Shown here: positions 40,381 to 48,764 of the stretch, piece after piece
Position numbering within the stretch: the stretch's first letter is position 1
Layout of the letters: every line of letters starts with the position of its first letter
Assembly: GCF_001187535.1 (NCBI RefSeq)
Contig: NZ_LFIO01000023.1
Location: 1-64,000, forward strand
Length of the DNA: 64,000 bases
Direction of reading: 5' to 3'
From: Rhizobium ecuadorense
GTDB lineage: Bacteria; Pseudomonadota; Alphaproteobacteria; Rhizobiales; Rhizobiaceae
The notes under the pieces: model-generated
Database searches by the model: none
What the model was told of the DNA's origin: nothing
What the model saw: the letters and a program-made list of their open reading frames with translations, nothing else
Program-made: the position numbers and the translations under genes

Positions 40381-41853
40381 ATGAAATTACCGCATTGGAG
40401 AAGACTTGTCGGGTTTTGCGTCTGCGTCACGCTCTCCGGCCCGGCACAGTCCGAGGATGGCGTCACCATCCCCGGTTATGCGCCGGCGACCGGCGTTGAG
40501 CATGGCTACAGCGTGCAAAAAGCGACCGAAAGCGATATGTCGTTCTGGTTCGACAAGCCGGGCGCCTCGATGACGGCGCGCGGCGTATTTCACCCCCGCA
40601 TGACGGTTCTGTCGCGGGATGAAAAGGGCATGCGTGTCCGCTGGTTGCTCAACGCCGAACTGCCGGAAGGCACTGCCGGCGCTGCCGATAGCTATCAGAT
40701 GAACCTGCTCTATCAGAACTCCCTGACGGCCTACGGCACCAGCACACTCGACCTTGAAACGGACCTGAACGGCTATCCCAGCAATCTGTTCGGCGTCGAT
40801 CGGATCCTGGCGCATATGCGGGAGATGGCCGCCAATGGGCCGGGTGGGGCCGCCGCGCCTCCAGAGAGCGGGGTCAACGGCATCATCGGCAAGATAGAGC
40901 AAAACCCTCTGCTGATTGTCACCGCCTTGGTGCCGGAGGCGCAGCTGCTTGCGACCGGACAATTCTATCAGGATCAGCTCATGCAGATCGGGCAGGCCAC
41001 GGCGGGGTCGCGGATCGAGGATTATGGCGGCGTCAATGTCCCCGTGACGTCGACCTGGACCCTTGAGTCCACCGACGCGGCTGCGCGCACGGCAACTCTT
41101 TCCGTCTCGGAAGAATTCGACCCTGCAGCGTTGAGCCAGTCGCAGGAGCCGGCGACGGCAAAGATGATAGCGGCCTTTCCCGAACGGGCAAAGAACCTTA
41201 CCGCCGATCAGCTGGCGTCCATCAAACGTGCCGGCAAGACCCGAAGCGTCAAATTCGTGATGTCGCTGGACGATGGTTCGGCGATCGAAGCCACCGAGAT
41301 CGTCAGCGTGACCACAGGCGGGTTTGCTTTGCGCACCTACACCCACATATTGCGGGACGACATGCCGGCACGCTTGCCGCTCCCCGCGGTGCTGACAGCC
41401 AAGGTGTTGCAGACACCCGATCTGCATATCGAGCCGCTGCCATCTGAAAAGGCCGGGCCGGGCATCCTGGACAAGCTTTCCACACTGCCTTCACCGCCGG
41501 CATCGCAGGAGACGGCGGTGGCGACGGGCAATGACGGGGCCGAGGCGATCGCGCCTGTCTCGCTTGAGGTGAAGAGCGCCGAGGTCGGCCGGTCTCCCCT
41601 ATCTTATGACCCGGGGCTGACTATCGTGCTCACGCCTGAGAGCACCGCCAAATTCCGCGATTTCACGCAAGCCGCATTGGGACGGCAAACCCAGTTGCTG
41701 GTCAATGGCAAGGTCGTCATGGAACCCTGGATGCGGGAGCCGATCATGGATGGCCGCATTGTTCTGGCGGGAACGGATGGGGAAGATCTGGCGGCGATGG
41801 CCGAACAGTTGAGGGCTCCGGGCGCTGCGATCGTCGTCCGGCTGCGCCCATGA
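40381..41853 (+). CDS. Periplasmic protein with C-terminal SecD-like P1 head domain
   Basis: 490 residues; signal peptide LVGFCVCVTLSGPAQSED, cleavage near residue 24. The first 380 residues belong to no family I recognise. The C-terminal segment (about residues 415-490: LTIVLTPESTAKFRDFTQAALGRQTQLLVNGKVVMEPWMREPIMDGRIVLAG) closely resembles the head subdomain of SecD/SecDF P1. A proline/alanine linker precedes it. Soluble periplasmic location is expected; no membrane segments beyond the signal. Monocistronic. Confidence 0.7.
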   Translation: MKLPHWRRLVGFCVCVTLSGPAQSEDGVTIPGYAPATGVEHGYSVQKATESDMSFWFDKPGASMTARGVFHPRMTVLSRDEKGMRVRWLLNAELPEGTAGAADSYQMNLLYQNSLTAYGTSTLDLETDLNGYPSNLFGVDRILAHMREMAANGPGGAAAPPESGVNGIIGKIEQNPLLIVTALVPEAQLLATGQFYQDQLMQIGQATAGSRIEDYGGVNVPVTSTWTLESTDAAARTATLSVSEEFDPAALSQSQEPATAKMIAAFPERAKNLTADQLASIKRAGKTRSVKFVMSLDDGSAIEATEIVSVTTGGFALRTYTHILRDDMPARLPLPAVLTAKVLQTPDLHIEPLPSEKAGPGILDKLSTLPSPPASQETAVATGNDGAEAIAPVSLEVKSAEVGRSPLSYDPGLTIVLTPESTAKFRDFTQAALGRQTQLLVNGKVVMEPWMREPIMDGRIVLAGTDGEDLAAMAEQLRAPGAAIVVRLRP

Positions 41854-41886
41854 GGGCGCCCACCCTATGTCGTGGCTCACTCCATA

Positions 41887-42495
41887 TCATGGATTGACCC
41901 ATCGACAGGCTGCAAGCGCGCCGGCCTGGTCATAGATCAACAGCGCCCTTCGATTGCCCTGCCGGCGCAACTCGAACCAGTCCAGCATGCGGGCGCGAAA
42001 GATCAGCAGGCCGAAGTGCGGCTTTCCCTTCGCTTCATCCGCAGGCTTCGGCAGAACCGTCTCATCGATGACGTCAAAGGCACACTCGTCCCCTGGGGGA
42101 CCGCCGGTGTAGGTTGTCCGCGTCCAGGCGGAGAGCTTGTCCCAGGCGGCGTTCGCCTGATCGCTGCCGGGGGCATGCAGTTCGACCACCCCCTGAAGCC
42201 GAAACTGCAGCCGGGTCTGCGTGGAGAAGCCGAGGATGGTGACATGAGGATTTGCCGAAAGCTCCCGCCATTTCGGGCTGCGGCTATCTGTGTGAAATTC
42301 CAGAACCCGTGATGGACCGTCGGCGCGCCGCAACACCACCATGCGCGCCTGCGGCCTCGCCTCTGAATCCACGGAGCAGAGGTTCAAGAACCGGAAACCC
42401 GACCGCGGGCTTGCCGCCGCAGTTTCCAGCTCCCGCCATGCGGAAGCGTCTATCTCAGCGAGGTTCAACGGCACAGCTTCATGATCTGCTTCCAT
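41887..42495 (-). CDS. Pyridoxamine 5'-phosphate oxidase family protein
   Basis: 202 residues from ATG 42495 (the longer open frame is antisense to the SDR gene). Split-barrel FMN-binding fold: FLNLCSVDSEARPQARMVVLRRA, VLEFHTDSRSPKWRELSANPHVTILGF, RLQFRLQGVVELHA and WFELRRQGNRRALLIY. It is the PNPOx-like class (Alr4036-type) rather than PdxH, since the PdxH C-terminal signature is missing. Follows the SDR gene by 8 bp, probably one operon. Confidence 0.85.
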   Translation of the reverse strand: MEADHEAVPLNLAEIDASAWRELETAAASPRSGFRFLNLCSVDSEARPQARMVVLRRADGPSRVLEFHTDSRSPKWRELSANPHVTILGFSTQTRLQFRLQGVVELHAPGSDQANAAWDKLSAWTRTTYTGGPPGDECAFDVIDETVLPKPADEAKGKPHFGLLIFRARMLDWFELRRQGNRRALLIYDQAGALAACRWVNP

Positions 42496-42503
42496 GAGCT
42501 GGC

Positions 42504-43208
42504 TCAGACGGAACGGGTAATGCCGCCGTCGACGCGGATGTTCTGACCGGTGATGTAGCCGGCGCCATCGGAGAGCAGGAAGGCAACGGTCGCGGCGATT
42601 TCCTCGGCAGTGCCGTAGCGGCCCATCGGCACGCTGTCGCGCCGCTCTTCGGTGGCGGGAAGGCTGTCGATCCAGCCGGGCAGGACATTGTTCATGCGGA
42701 TGTTCTTCGCCGCATAGGTATCGGCAAAGATTTTGGTGAAGCTTGCCAGTCCCGCCCTGGCGAAGGCCGAAGTGGGAAACATCGCCGACGGCTCGAAGGC
42801 CCATGCCGTCGAGATGTTGACGATGGCGCCGCCGCCCTGGGCCTCCATGATCGGCGCGACCAGCCGGATCGGCCGCACGGCGCTGAGGAAATAGACCTCC
42901 ATGCCCTTGTGCCAGTCCTCGTCGGTAATCTCGAGGATCGGCGCGCGCGGGCCGTGGCCGGCGGAGTTGACCAGCGCGTCGATCCGCCCCCACCGTTCCA
43001 TCGCCAGGTCGACGAGCCGCTTCACATCGTCATTCACCAGGTTCGAGCCGGTGACGCCGACACCGCCCAATTCCTTGGCGAGCGCCTCGCCCTTGCCCGA
43101 CGAGGAAAGCACCGCAATGTGATAGCCGTCCGCAGCCAGCTTCCTTGCGGCGGCGGCACCCATGCCGGAACCGCCTGCGGTGATGAGAGCGACTTTTTCT
43201 TTAGACAT
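42504..43208 (-). CDS. SDR-family oxidoreductase with altered active site
   Basis: 234 residues from ATG 43208 (TTGGAGG upstream). Cofactor motif ITAGGSGMGAAAARKLA (about residues 9-25) and NSAGHG are intact, as is the catalytic-type Ser in IVNISTAWAF. At the YxxxK position the protein reads SAFAR in PTSAFARAGLASF, so both Tyr and Lys are replaced. C-terminus YITGQNIRVDGGITRSV is classical. Divergent from a LysR-type gene, which probably regulates it together with the PNPOx gene. Catalytic activity is uncertain. Confidence 0.88.
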   Translation of the reverse strand: MSKEKVALITAGGSGMGAAAARKLAADGYHIAVLSSSGKGEALAKELGGVGVTGSNLVNDDVKRLVDLAMERWGRIDALVNSAGHGPRAPILEITDEDWHKGMEVYFLSAVRPIRLVAPIMEAQGGGAIVNISTAWAFEPSAMFPTSAFARAGLASFTKIFADTYAAKNIRMNNVLPGWIDSLPATEERRDSVPMGRYGTAEEIAATVAFLLSDGAGYITGQNIRVDGGITRSV

Positions 43209-43289
43209 CGGAGCCTCCAATCGTTGAATTGCGAAGCAGTATGCCAGAGACAGCCCCGACTTTCGCCTCAGAAAGAAACGTGTCAGACT

Positions 43290-43302
43290 GTAGAAAATCT
43301 AC
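43290..43302. promoter_or_regulatory. Dyad GTAGA-N3-TCTAC between lysR and SDR genes
   Basis: A short inverted repeat (GTAGA, AAA, TCTAC) 16 bp before the chosen LysR start and about 80 bp before the divergent SDR gene. It has an LTTR-box-like T-N11-A core. Candidate LysR-type binding site only. Confidence 0.4.
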
Positions 43303-43318
43303 TGGAAATCGCCCGGAA

Positions 43319-44194
43319 ATGGTCCAACCCCGCCGCAAGCTGCCGCCGCTGAATGCGCTCCGCGCCTTCGAAGTCTCGGGCCGCAAATTGAGTTTCCGCG
43401 CCGCCGCCGAGGAGCTGGGAGTGTCGCAGGGTGCGGTGGCGCAGCAGGTGCGCGCGCTCGAAGATCAACTCGGCCTGATGCTGTTTCAGCGCCTGCCGCG
43501 CGGCCTGGCTCTGACCCCGCAGGGCGCGGCCTATCTGGCGGATGTGACCCGCGCCTTCGATACGCTCGGCGAGGCGACCGGGCGGCTTCTCGCCCGGCCG
43601 GACGCCGTGACGATCAGCGTCACCCCGACGGTTGCCGCCAAGCTGCTGATCCCGCGTCTCGCCGAGTTCAAGGCGGCGCTTCCCGACGTGGAATTGCGAA
43701 CGGTCGCTACCGAGGCGCTGTCGGACTTCGACCGCGATCAGGTGGACATAGCGGTGCGGCTGACCCGCGGGCCTTTCCCGGCCTCGCTGGAGGCGCGGTT
43801 GCTGTTCCGCCAGGAACTCGTCGCCGTCGCCAGCCCGCATCTGGTGAAGCACCTGCCCCTTCCGCTGACGGCCGATGCGCTTCGCAAGCTGCCGCTTCTG
43901 CATGACGCAGTCAGCCCCTGGCCGCTCGTGCTGCGATCGCGCGAGAAGCTGCCGGGTGCCGTGTTCAACCACACCACGCTGGCGCTGGATGCGGCGCTGG
44001 CCGGCCAGGGCGTCGCCTTGGCCTGCCGGGCGTTCGTGGCGGCGGATTTCGAGGCCGGGCGGCTGGTGCAGGTGATCGATGAGACGACGCTCATCGAACC
44101 GGACTATTTCCTTATCCGCAAACGCTCGTCATCGCCGCGAAAGGCGGTCGATGCGGTATGGCACTGGTGCGCGGCGCGGCTGTCGCTGGGTTAA
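43319..44194 (+). CDS. LysR-family regulator (GcvA-like)
   Basis: 291 residues from ATG 43319; an earlier ATG at 43229 would leave just 20 bp for the divergent promoter region. N-terminal helix-turn-helix LPPLNALRAFEVSGRKLSFRAAAEELGVSQGAVAQQVRALEDQLGLMLFQR, the GcvA/AmpR subgroup pattern. Ligand-binding domain with ISVTPTVAAKLLIPRLAEF and VDIAVRL. It likely controls the divergent SDR-PNPOx unit; the effector is unknown. Confidence 0.9.
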   Translation: MVQPRRKLPPLNALRAFEVSGRKLSFRAAAEELGVSQGAVAQQVRALEDQLGLMLFQRLPRGLALTPQGAAYLADVTRAFDTLGEATGRLLARPDAVTISVTPTVAAKLLIPRLAEFKAALPDVELRTVATEALSDFDRDQVDIAVRLTRGPFPASLEARLLFRQELVAVASPHLVKHLPLPLTADALRKLPLLHDAVSPWPLVLRSREKLPGAVFNHTTLALDAALAGQGVALACRAFVAADFEAGRLVQVIDETTLIEPDYFLIRKRSSSPRKAVDAVWHWCAARLSLG

Positions 44195-44221
44195 ACCCAT
44201 AAACCGACGCCAAGTCGGATT

Positions 44222-44518
44222 TCAATCATTGGGTTCAGGGATCAGGCGTATCAGCGTTCCGTTAGACGCCGCGCCGCTGATTGTCGTTGATATCTGCCGA
44301 AGCGGTCCGCGAGCGATGAGCATCTCTGGCGAAAGGTGTTTTCCCGGCCCCGGATCGGCAAAGGCTGAAAACGCGTGATCCGACTCGAGCATCGCCATGA
44401 ATGATGTCGCGACGATTGCTTCGCCGCAGGCGGCGCATCGAAGAATGTACGAACCGAGGTGCACAATCGATTCTGTTTCGTCCAATCCGCACGATGGGCA
44501 AGCCAACATATTGTTCAT
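44222..44518 (-). CDS. Small zinc-ribbon-like protein, 98 aa
   Basis: Two CxxC pairs, CPSC (about residues 7-10) and CAAC (about 28-31), form a probable four-Cys zinc ribbon. The remaining C-terminal 60 residues are not recognisable. Ribosome site GGAGTG 5 nt upstream. It begins 15 bp after a 59-aa membrane-protein gene on the same strand, so the two may be coexpressed. Confidence 0.65.
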   Translation of the reverse strand: MNNMLACPSCGLDETESIVHLGSYILRCAACGEAIVATSFMAMLESDHAFSAFADPGPGKHLSPEMLIARGPLRQISTTISGAASNGTLIRLIPEPND

Positions 44519-44533
44519 TGGTTCACTCCAGTC

Positions 44534-44713
44534 CTATGACGCGGCGGCCAGGACGATGGCGATGACGAGCAGCATCGGGCCCATCCACTTGAAGTGACGA
44601 ACCAGAGGCGGATTGGCGGAGTAGCCGGGCAGCGGCAGATAGCCAAAGCCCACCGAGGTCATCCACAGGCCGGCGCAAAACATGATGATTTCATCGATAT
44701 AGGCTGCGATCAT
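44534..44713 (-). CDS. Small membrane protein, 59 aa
   Basis: ATG at 44713 with GGGAGAG 4 nt upstream; stop at 44534. Two hydrophobic stretches: EIIMFCAGLWMTSVGFGYLP (about residues 8-27) and GPMLLVIAIVLAAAS at the C-terminus, with a polar middle (GYSANPPLVRHFKW). Immediately upstream of the zinc-ribbon gene. No family recognised; the site and hydrophobic pattern favour a real gene. Confidence 0.6.
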   Translation of the reverse strand: MIAAYIDEIIMFCAGLWMTSVGFGYLPLPGYSANPPLVRHFKWMGPMLLVIAIVLAAAS

Positions 44714-44920
44714 GGCTCTCCCGCCGTCGTAAGAACACTGTGACGCTCTGCCTCGACAAGCGGAGCCGCTCTATCCTAGCCGGACGGCGGCCTCCAATTA
44801 AACATTTGGCGGCGCCTTCGAAAAGACCAAAGGCTAAACTCAAGGTGGTACAGCCTCTGCAAATCCCGTAAGCATCTGAAACTCGCGACGAATGCGACCA
44901 AGCCACCTCGGGAATATCAC

Positions 44921-45442
44921 ATGCGCAACGCCCAATTCATTCGCTTCACTGCCTTCTCGCTCAGCATCGCTTTTGCGACATTTCAGACCGAAGACCTCAT
45001 GGCCGGGCCGGCCAAAGAGAAGTTCTTCGATGCCGCCCTGTGCAAACCGCCCTATTCGATGACATCGGCAACGGAGATTTACGATGCCGCGGAAGCTCTG
45101 GCCAAGCCGGACACCTCGTCGCTCGGTGCGGCGATCTACAAGATCCCGAGCCAGATCGGCCGCGACGGCTTCAAGTCGACAGAGGTTTTCTTTGCCAGCA
45201 ATGCGGTCGGAATTTTGGTCGAGGGCCAACGCGCTGACGATCTGGCGAAAAAATACCGGTTGAAGCCGGAGACCTCGGACCTGCTTGGGACATCCACCAA
45301 GGGCTATTCGCGCGAGCTTCCCGCCGATCAGCAGCCCGAACCGGGACTTGCCGGTCCCGGAAAAGTCCGGATCGTCGCCCGCCAAGGGGACGCCTTGCCG
45401 GGCAAGACATTGCTGGCGTGCGAATTCGCCCAGGATTTTTGA
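44921..45442 (+). CDS. Hypothetical exported protein, 173 aa
   Basis: A weak hydrophobic N-terminus (IRFTAFSLSIAFATF) suggests a signal peptide or anchor. The body DAALCKPPYSMTSATEIYDAAEALAKPDTSSLGAAIYKIPSQIGRDGFKSTEVFFASNAVGILVEG is well-formed; the C-terminus ends GKTLLACEFAQDF with a Cys that may pair with the Cys in LCKPP. Family unknown. Upstream GGGA site. The 207 bp before it show no other feature. Confidence 0.65.
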   Translation: MRNAQFIRFTAFSLSIAFATFQTEDLMAGPAKEKFFDAALCKPPYSMTSATEIYDAAEALAKPDTSSLGAAIYKIPSQIGRDGFKSTEVFFASNAVGILVEGQRADDLAKKYRLKPETSDLLGTSTKGYSRELPADQQPEPGLAGPGKVRIVARQGDALPGKTLLACEFAQDF

Positions 45443-45573
45443 AAGGCGCCGCATAAGCCTGCAGTCGGCTTTGCTCGAAAAAAGCAGCTCATTCAAGCCG
45501 TCGTCTCGCCACGCGGGATAAACCGCCTTATGTGAGGATGCGGCAAAGGGCACGCAGCGGAGATCCTGAGACA

Positions 45574-45819
45574 ATGCAAACCATTTGGAAGAAGCCGGTA
45601 ACACTCGCCCTTGAAGGCCCGGATCAGTGGGTGGTCATCCAGACGACCCAGGCCGCAACATGGGCGCTGGTCGAAGACTGGCCGACCGAAGAGGGTCCGG
45701 CGCTGGATCGGGCGTGCGCGGTTTGCGCGGATGTCGTGTCGGGCAAACGAAACCGGGAAGAGGCGCGGCAGGCCTTTATCGAAGCTGCGATCGAAGCCGG
45801 CATCCCGATCAAGGAGTAG
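45574..45819 (+). CDS. DUF982-family protein
   Basis: 81 residues from ATG 45574 (CGGAG upstream). The pattern W-K-P-V-T-L, QTTQAATWALVEDWPTEEGPALDRACAVCADVVSGKRNREEARQAFIEAAIEAGIPI is the DUF982 signature, a family expanded in Rhizobiales with no assigned function. Free-standing. Confidence 0.8.
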   Translation: MQTIWKKPVTLALEGPDQWVVIQTTQAATWALVEDWPTEEGPALDRACAVCADVVSGKRNREEARQAFIEAAIEAGIPIKE

Positions 45820-46024
45820 GCAAAGGCATTTGGACTCTGTTGGGCCTGATGCCTCCAGCAAGGGCACGAGCCGGCGGTTCCGACACTGGTGTGGCTTTTG
45901 TCGTTCTTTCACGCTTGCGGTGGGGAAAGTTCGGCCCAGCGTCCGCATCACCTATCGCCACATATTCTTCGACATCCAACATTCCATGGTTGCAACTGCG
46001 AGCAATCCAGCGGTGGAGGGCAGG
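45820..46024. repeat. Relic similar to the upstream end of the frameshifted gene at 40.1 kb
   Basis: The segment near 45965-45995 (containing CATTCCATGGTTGCAA) repeats 40244-40265 almost exactly, and weaker similarity (CACTGGTG, CTTTTGTCG) extends over the preceding 100 bp. No open gene in it. It is probably a decayed second copy. Confidence 0.45.
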
Positions 46025-46450
46025 ATGCGAAAGGTCGGCATGAGGAAGAAGAGCGCCATGGTCGATGGCCAGCGGCTGCTGGCATTGGTGTCGATCCTGC
46101 TGGGAAGCGCCGTTCAGGCCTTTTCCTGCGATCAGCCGGTCGTGATTTCGAATTGGTCGCTCTGTGCGACCGGCAATGTGAGCGCTGAGGGCGGCGCCGC
46201 TGATTGGAAAGTCGTTCCCGCATGGACTCGCCAGAAAGCCATAAGCGCGTATTTCGAAAACGAGCCGCGGCTCTTGGCAAACCACGGCCTTTGCAACACC
46301 AAATTCCAACGCGTCGTACTCTGCCTGCCGGGATGGCAAACGGGCAACCCGGATGAGTGTTCATATCTGGTTTGCAGCGGCTATTACTCTTCCGTGTTCG
46401 GGAAGAAAGAAAGGGAAGACTATGAAAGAGACTTCCCGGCCAAGCAATAG
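46025..46450 (+). CDS. Hypothetical secreted protein, 141 aa
   Basis: From ATG 46025 (GGAGGG upstream; ATG 46040 and 46058 are alternatives). The signal peptide LLALVSILLGSAVQAFSC fits a start at any of these. Mature part with six or more Cys (CDQPV, LCATG, LCNTK, LCLPGW, CSYLVCSGYY) suggests disulfides. Tail KKEREDYERDFPAKQ is charged. No known family. Confidence 0.6.
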   Translation: MRKVGMRKKSAMVDGQRLLALVSILLGSAVQAFSCDQPVVISNWSLCATGNVSAEGGAADWKVVPAWTRQKAISAYFENEPRLLANHGLCNTKFQRVVLCLPGWQTGNPDECSYLVCSGYYSSVFGKKEREDYERDFPAKQ

Positions 46451-46504
46451 TTTGTCGCTTCGCTGCCTTGGGCGGTCACTGGAGTTGCGGTCGCGGCAAA
46501 CTTT

Positions 46505-47191
46505 TCATCCGCTTGCATTCTTGAACACGAGGCAATGGGTGAATCGGTTGCCGCTTTCCACCGCTTCAGACCAATTCACCACAATTTCCCCTTCAAGCGT
46601 CATGACCTCCGACAAAGCTCTTCCCAGATCCCAGACAAGGGGAGAGAATTGTTCGTTGGTCAGATTGTCGGCCTGAACGACAAGATAAGCGTTCGTCTTC
46701 ATGCGTTTGCAGATCCGGCCGTATATTTCCTGCATTCTTTTGAGATAAACGTCATAGCCATCATAATCCGGATCGCCGTTATGAAGGGGGTTCCATTGAT
46801 GCCAATGGGGCATGTATGGCGGCGACGTAATGCAAAAATCCATCTCGGGAAGGTCGAAGGTTGCCAGCTCCGCGCTATCGCCGCAGAAGAGATGATCCTT
46901 TGTCGTTATGCGTTCCCTGACCCATTCATATCTCTGCCGGTCGGCTTCTATCCCATAAGGGATTCTGCCCCTCTGCTCGCAGACAAAGAAGGTGGTCCCC
47001 AAGCCCACGAAGGGATCGAAGACGGCGTCTCCTGATTTTGTAAACCGATCAAGCAATGCCGACACCAAAGCGCCGGGAAATCTGATTTCATCGCCGTTCT
47101 GAAAGTCCGGCAAGGGAAATTGATGTTGGTTGGAGACCGTCCATAATTCTGAAATTGCCACGGCAAACTTCCTGCGCCCCACAGCTGTCAC
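46505..47191 (-). CDS. Orphan DNA methyltransferase (N4/N6 type, TSPPY)
   Basis: 228 residues, GTG start. AdoMet motif I FDPFVGLGTT (about residues 58-67) precedes the catalytic TSPPY (122-126). The order I-IV is opposite to the common N6_N4_Mtase (beta) arrangement. TSPPY suggests N4-cytosine or N6-adenine modification. The protein is short, and no specificity domain or restriction gene is adjacent. It borders the left attachment site of the tRNA-Arg element, just outside it. Confidence 0.8.
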   Translation of the reverse strand: MTAVGRRKFAVAISELWTVSNQHQFPLPDFQNGDEIRFPGALVSALLDRFTKSGDAVFDPFVGLGTTFFVCEQRGRIPYGIEADRQRYEWVRERITTKDHLFCGDSAELATFDLPEMDFCITSPPYMPHWHQWNPLHNGDPDYDGYDVYLKRMQEIYGRICKRMKTNAYLVVQADNLTNEQFSPLVWDLGRALSEVMTLEGEIVVNWSEAVESGNRFTHCLVFKNASG

Positions 47192-47314
47192 CAGACACAG
47201 TTCCTCCGCTGGCCCGTGGGAAAAATGCTCGGTCAGCTACGCACAGTATCAGAGGCACACGTCAGATGGCGTTCCCTTTCGGGAGCCAAGCGGAATTAAA
47301 GCTGATAAAAAGGA

Positions 47315-47363
47315 AATGGCGCACCCGAAGAGATTCGAACTCCTGACCCCCAGATTCGTAGTC
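47315..47363. repeat. Left attachment site (tRNA-Arg 3' fragment)
   Basis: Identical over 49 bp to 58532-58580. It contains the last 47 nt of tRNA-Arg(ACG) with the CCA end, through the anticodon loop, then diverges (GGAAAAAATCG). The displaced half of the original target. Confidence 0.92.
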
Positions 47364-47445
47364 GGAAAAAATCGACTTACACATGCTTAAATCCGCGCAA
47401 TTCCGCTATTGCTAATTTCTTGATATCCTTCTAATATTTAGTCGT

Positions 47446-47500
47446 GTTAGCCGGACGTTAGCCGGTGTTCATGCCCGATTTTGTTAGCCTGGAGTTAGCC
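47446..47500 (+). promoter_or_regulatory. Integrase arm-type sites, left: two pairs of GTTAGCC
   Basis: GTTAGCC occurs at 47446-47452, 47457-47463, 47483-47489 and 47494-47500: two direct pairs with an 11-bp period. The same pair is at the right end (58467-58484). Location between core site and integrase start suggests arm-type sites that also cover the int promoter. Confidence 0.65.
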
Positions 47501-47522
47501 CGGCTAACGCTTGGAGGTCAAA

Positions 47523-48764
47523 TTGACACGGCGGAAAACCCTTTCGGACCTCGGCGTCCAGAACCTCAAACCAAGGTCGGCTCGTTACGTCATCCCCGAT
47601 CCAGAACTAGGCGGGCACTACGTCCGCGTAACGCCAACCGGCAGCAAGAGCTTCGTGGCACTTGCCCGTGATCCGAATGGAAAACAGGTCTGGGCGACAA
47701 TCGGTGCGACTGATCTATATGAGATCGGCAAGTCCCGAGAGCGGGCGCGCGAGGCGATAAAGCGCATCAGGGCCGGTCTCCCCGCGTTTGAGGAAAAGCC
47801 CAAGGCAGAGACTTTCAAGGACGTCGCTGACGACTGGCTGAAGCGGCATGTGCGGCAAAAGGGCCTGCGCTCAGAGGCGGAAGTGACCCGTCTGCTAAAC
47901 GCCCACTTGCTCTCGGCTTGGAAAGATCGCTTGTTTCATGCGATCCGGCGTAGTGACGTGGCGGCGCTGCTCGATGAGGTGGAGGACGACCACGGAGCGC
48001 GACAGGCGGACTATGTGCTGGCCATCGTCCGAGGCATCATGAATTGGTATGCTGCGCGGCACGACGACTATCACCCTCCAATTGCGCGCGGCATGCGGCG
48101 CACTGATCCAAATAGTCGCAAGCGCGACCGTATCCTCGATGACGACGAAATCCGCGCCGTCTGGAAACAGGCGGAGAAGAACGGCACCTTTGGCGCGATC
48201 ATCCGGTTGGCGCTACTGACCGCGCAACGGCGCGAGAAGATCGGTTCAATGAAATGGGATGCTATCTCATCCGATGGCGTCTGGAATGTCCCAAGCGAGG
48301 CTCGCCAGAAAGGCGTGGGTGGAGCCCTGCAGTTTCCGGCGGCGGCGCGGAAGATCGTCGCCGAACAAAGCCGCATCGGTGAGAACCCGTATGTGTTTCC
48401 CGGACGCGGGGATGGTCATTTTCAAGGCTGGAGCCCTTGCAAGCGGCGCTTCGATGAAAAGCTGTTGGCCGCTCTGCGTAAGGAAGCGGTCGAGCGAGGT
48501 GACGATCCCGCGAAGGTAAGGGTCGAGCCTTGGGTTATTCACGACTTGCGCCGCACGGCCCGCTCGCTGATGTCCCGCGCTGGCGTCCGACCAGATATCG
48601 CCGAGCGCGTCATGGGCCACGTCATTCCGGGCGTCGAGGGCGTCTATAACCGGCACAGCTATTTCGAGGAAAAGAAGGACGCGCTAAATCGGCTGGCGGC
48701 GCTGATCGAAACAATCGTCAATCCGCCTGCGGCCAATGTCACGCCGTTAAGGGCAGCGCTGTGA
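47523..48764 (+). CDS. Tyrosine-type site-specific integrase
   Basis: 413 residues from TTG 47523, which has GGAGG 5 nt upstream. P4/DUF4102-like N-terminus (LSDLGVQNLKPRSARYVIPDPELGGHYVRVTPTGSKSF), SAM-like core-binding domain (ETFKDVADDWLKRHV) and catalytic domain with Arg in LTAQRREKIGSMKW, HDLRRTARSLMSRAG, MGHVIPG and the nucleophile Tyr in VYNRHSY. All catalytic residues are present, so it is probably active. It lies directly inside the left attachment site in tRNA-Arg. Confidence 0.93.
   Translation: MTRRKTLSDLGVQNLKPRSARYVIPDPELGGHYVRVTPTGSKSFVALARDPNGKQVWATIGATDLYEIGKSRERAREAIKRIRAGLPAFEEKPKAETFKDVADDWLKRHVRQKGLRSEAEVTRLLNAHLLSAWKDRLFHAIRRSDVAALLDEVEDDHGARQADYVLAIVRGIMNWYAARHDDYHPPIARGMRRTDPNSRKRDRILDDDEIRAVWKQAEKNGTFGAIIRLALLTAQRREKIGSMKWDAISSDGVWNVPSEARQKGVGGALQFPAAARKIVAEQSRIGENPYVFPGRGDGHFQGWSPCKRRFDEKLLAALRKEAVERGDDPAKVRVEPWVIHDLRRTARSLMSRAGVRPDIAERVMGHVIPGVEGVYNRHSYFEEKKDALNRLAALIETIVNPPAANVTPLRAAL

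Noticed and set aside
47315..47363. Second tRNA-Arg gene at the left element end
   Set aside because: Only the 3' portion is present; the 5' acceptor and D-arm are absent, so it is an attachment relic.
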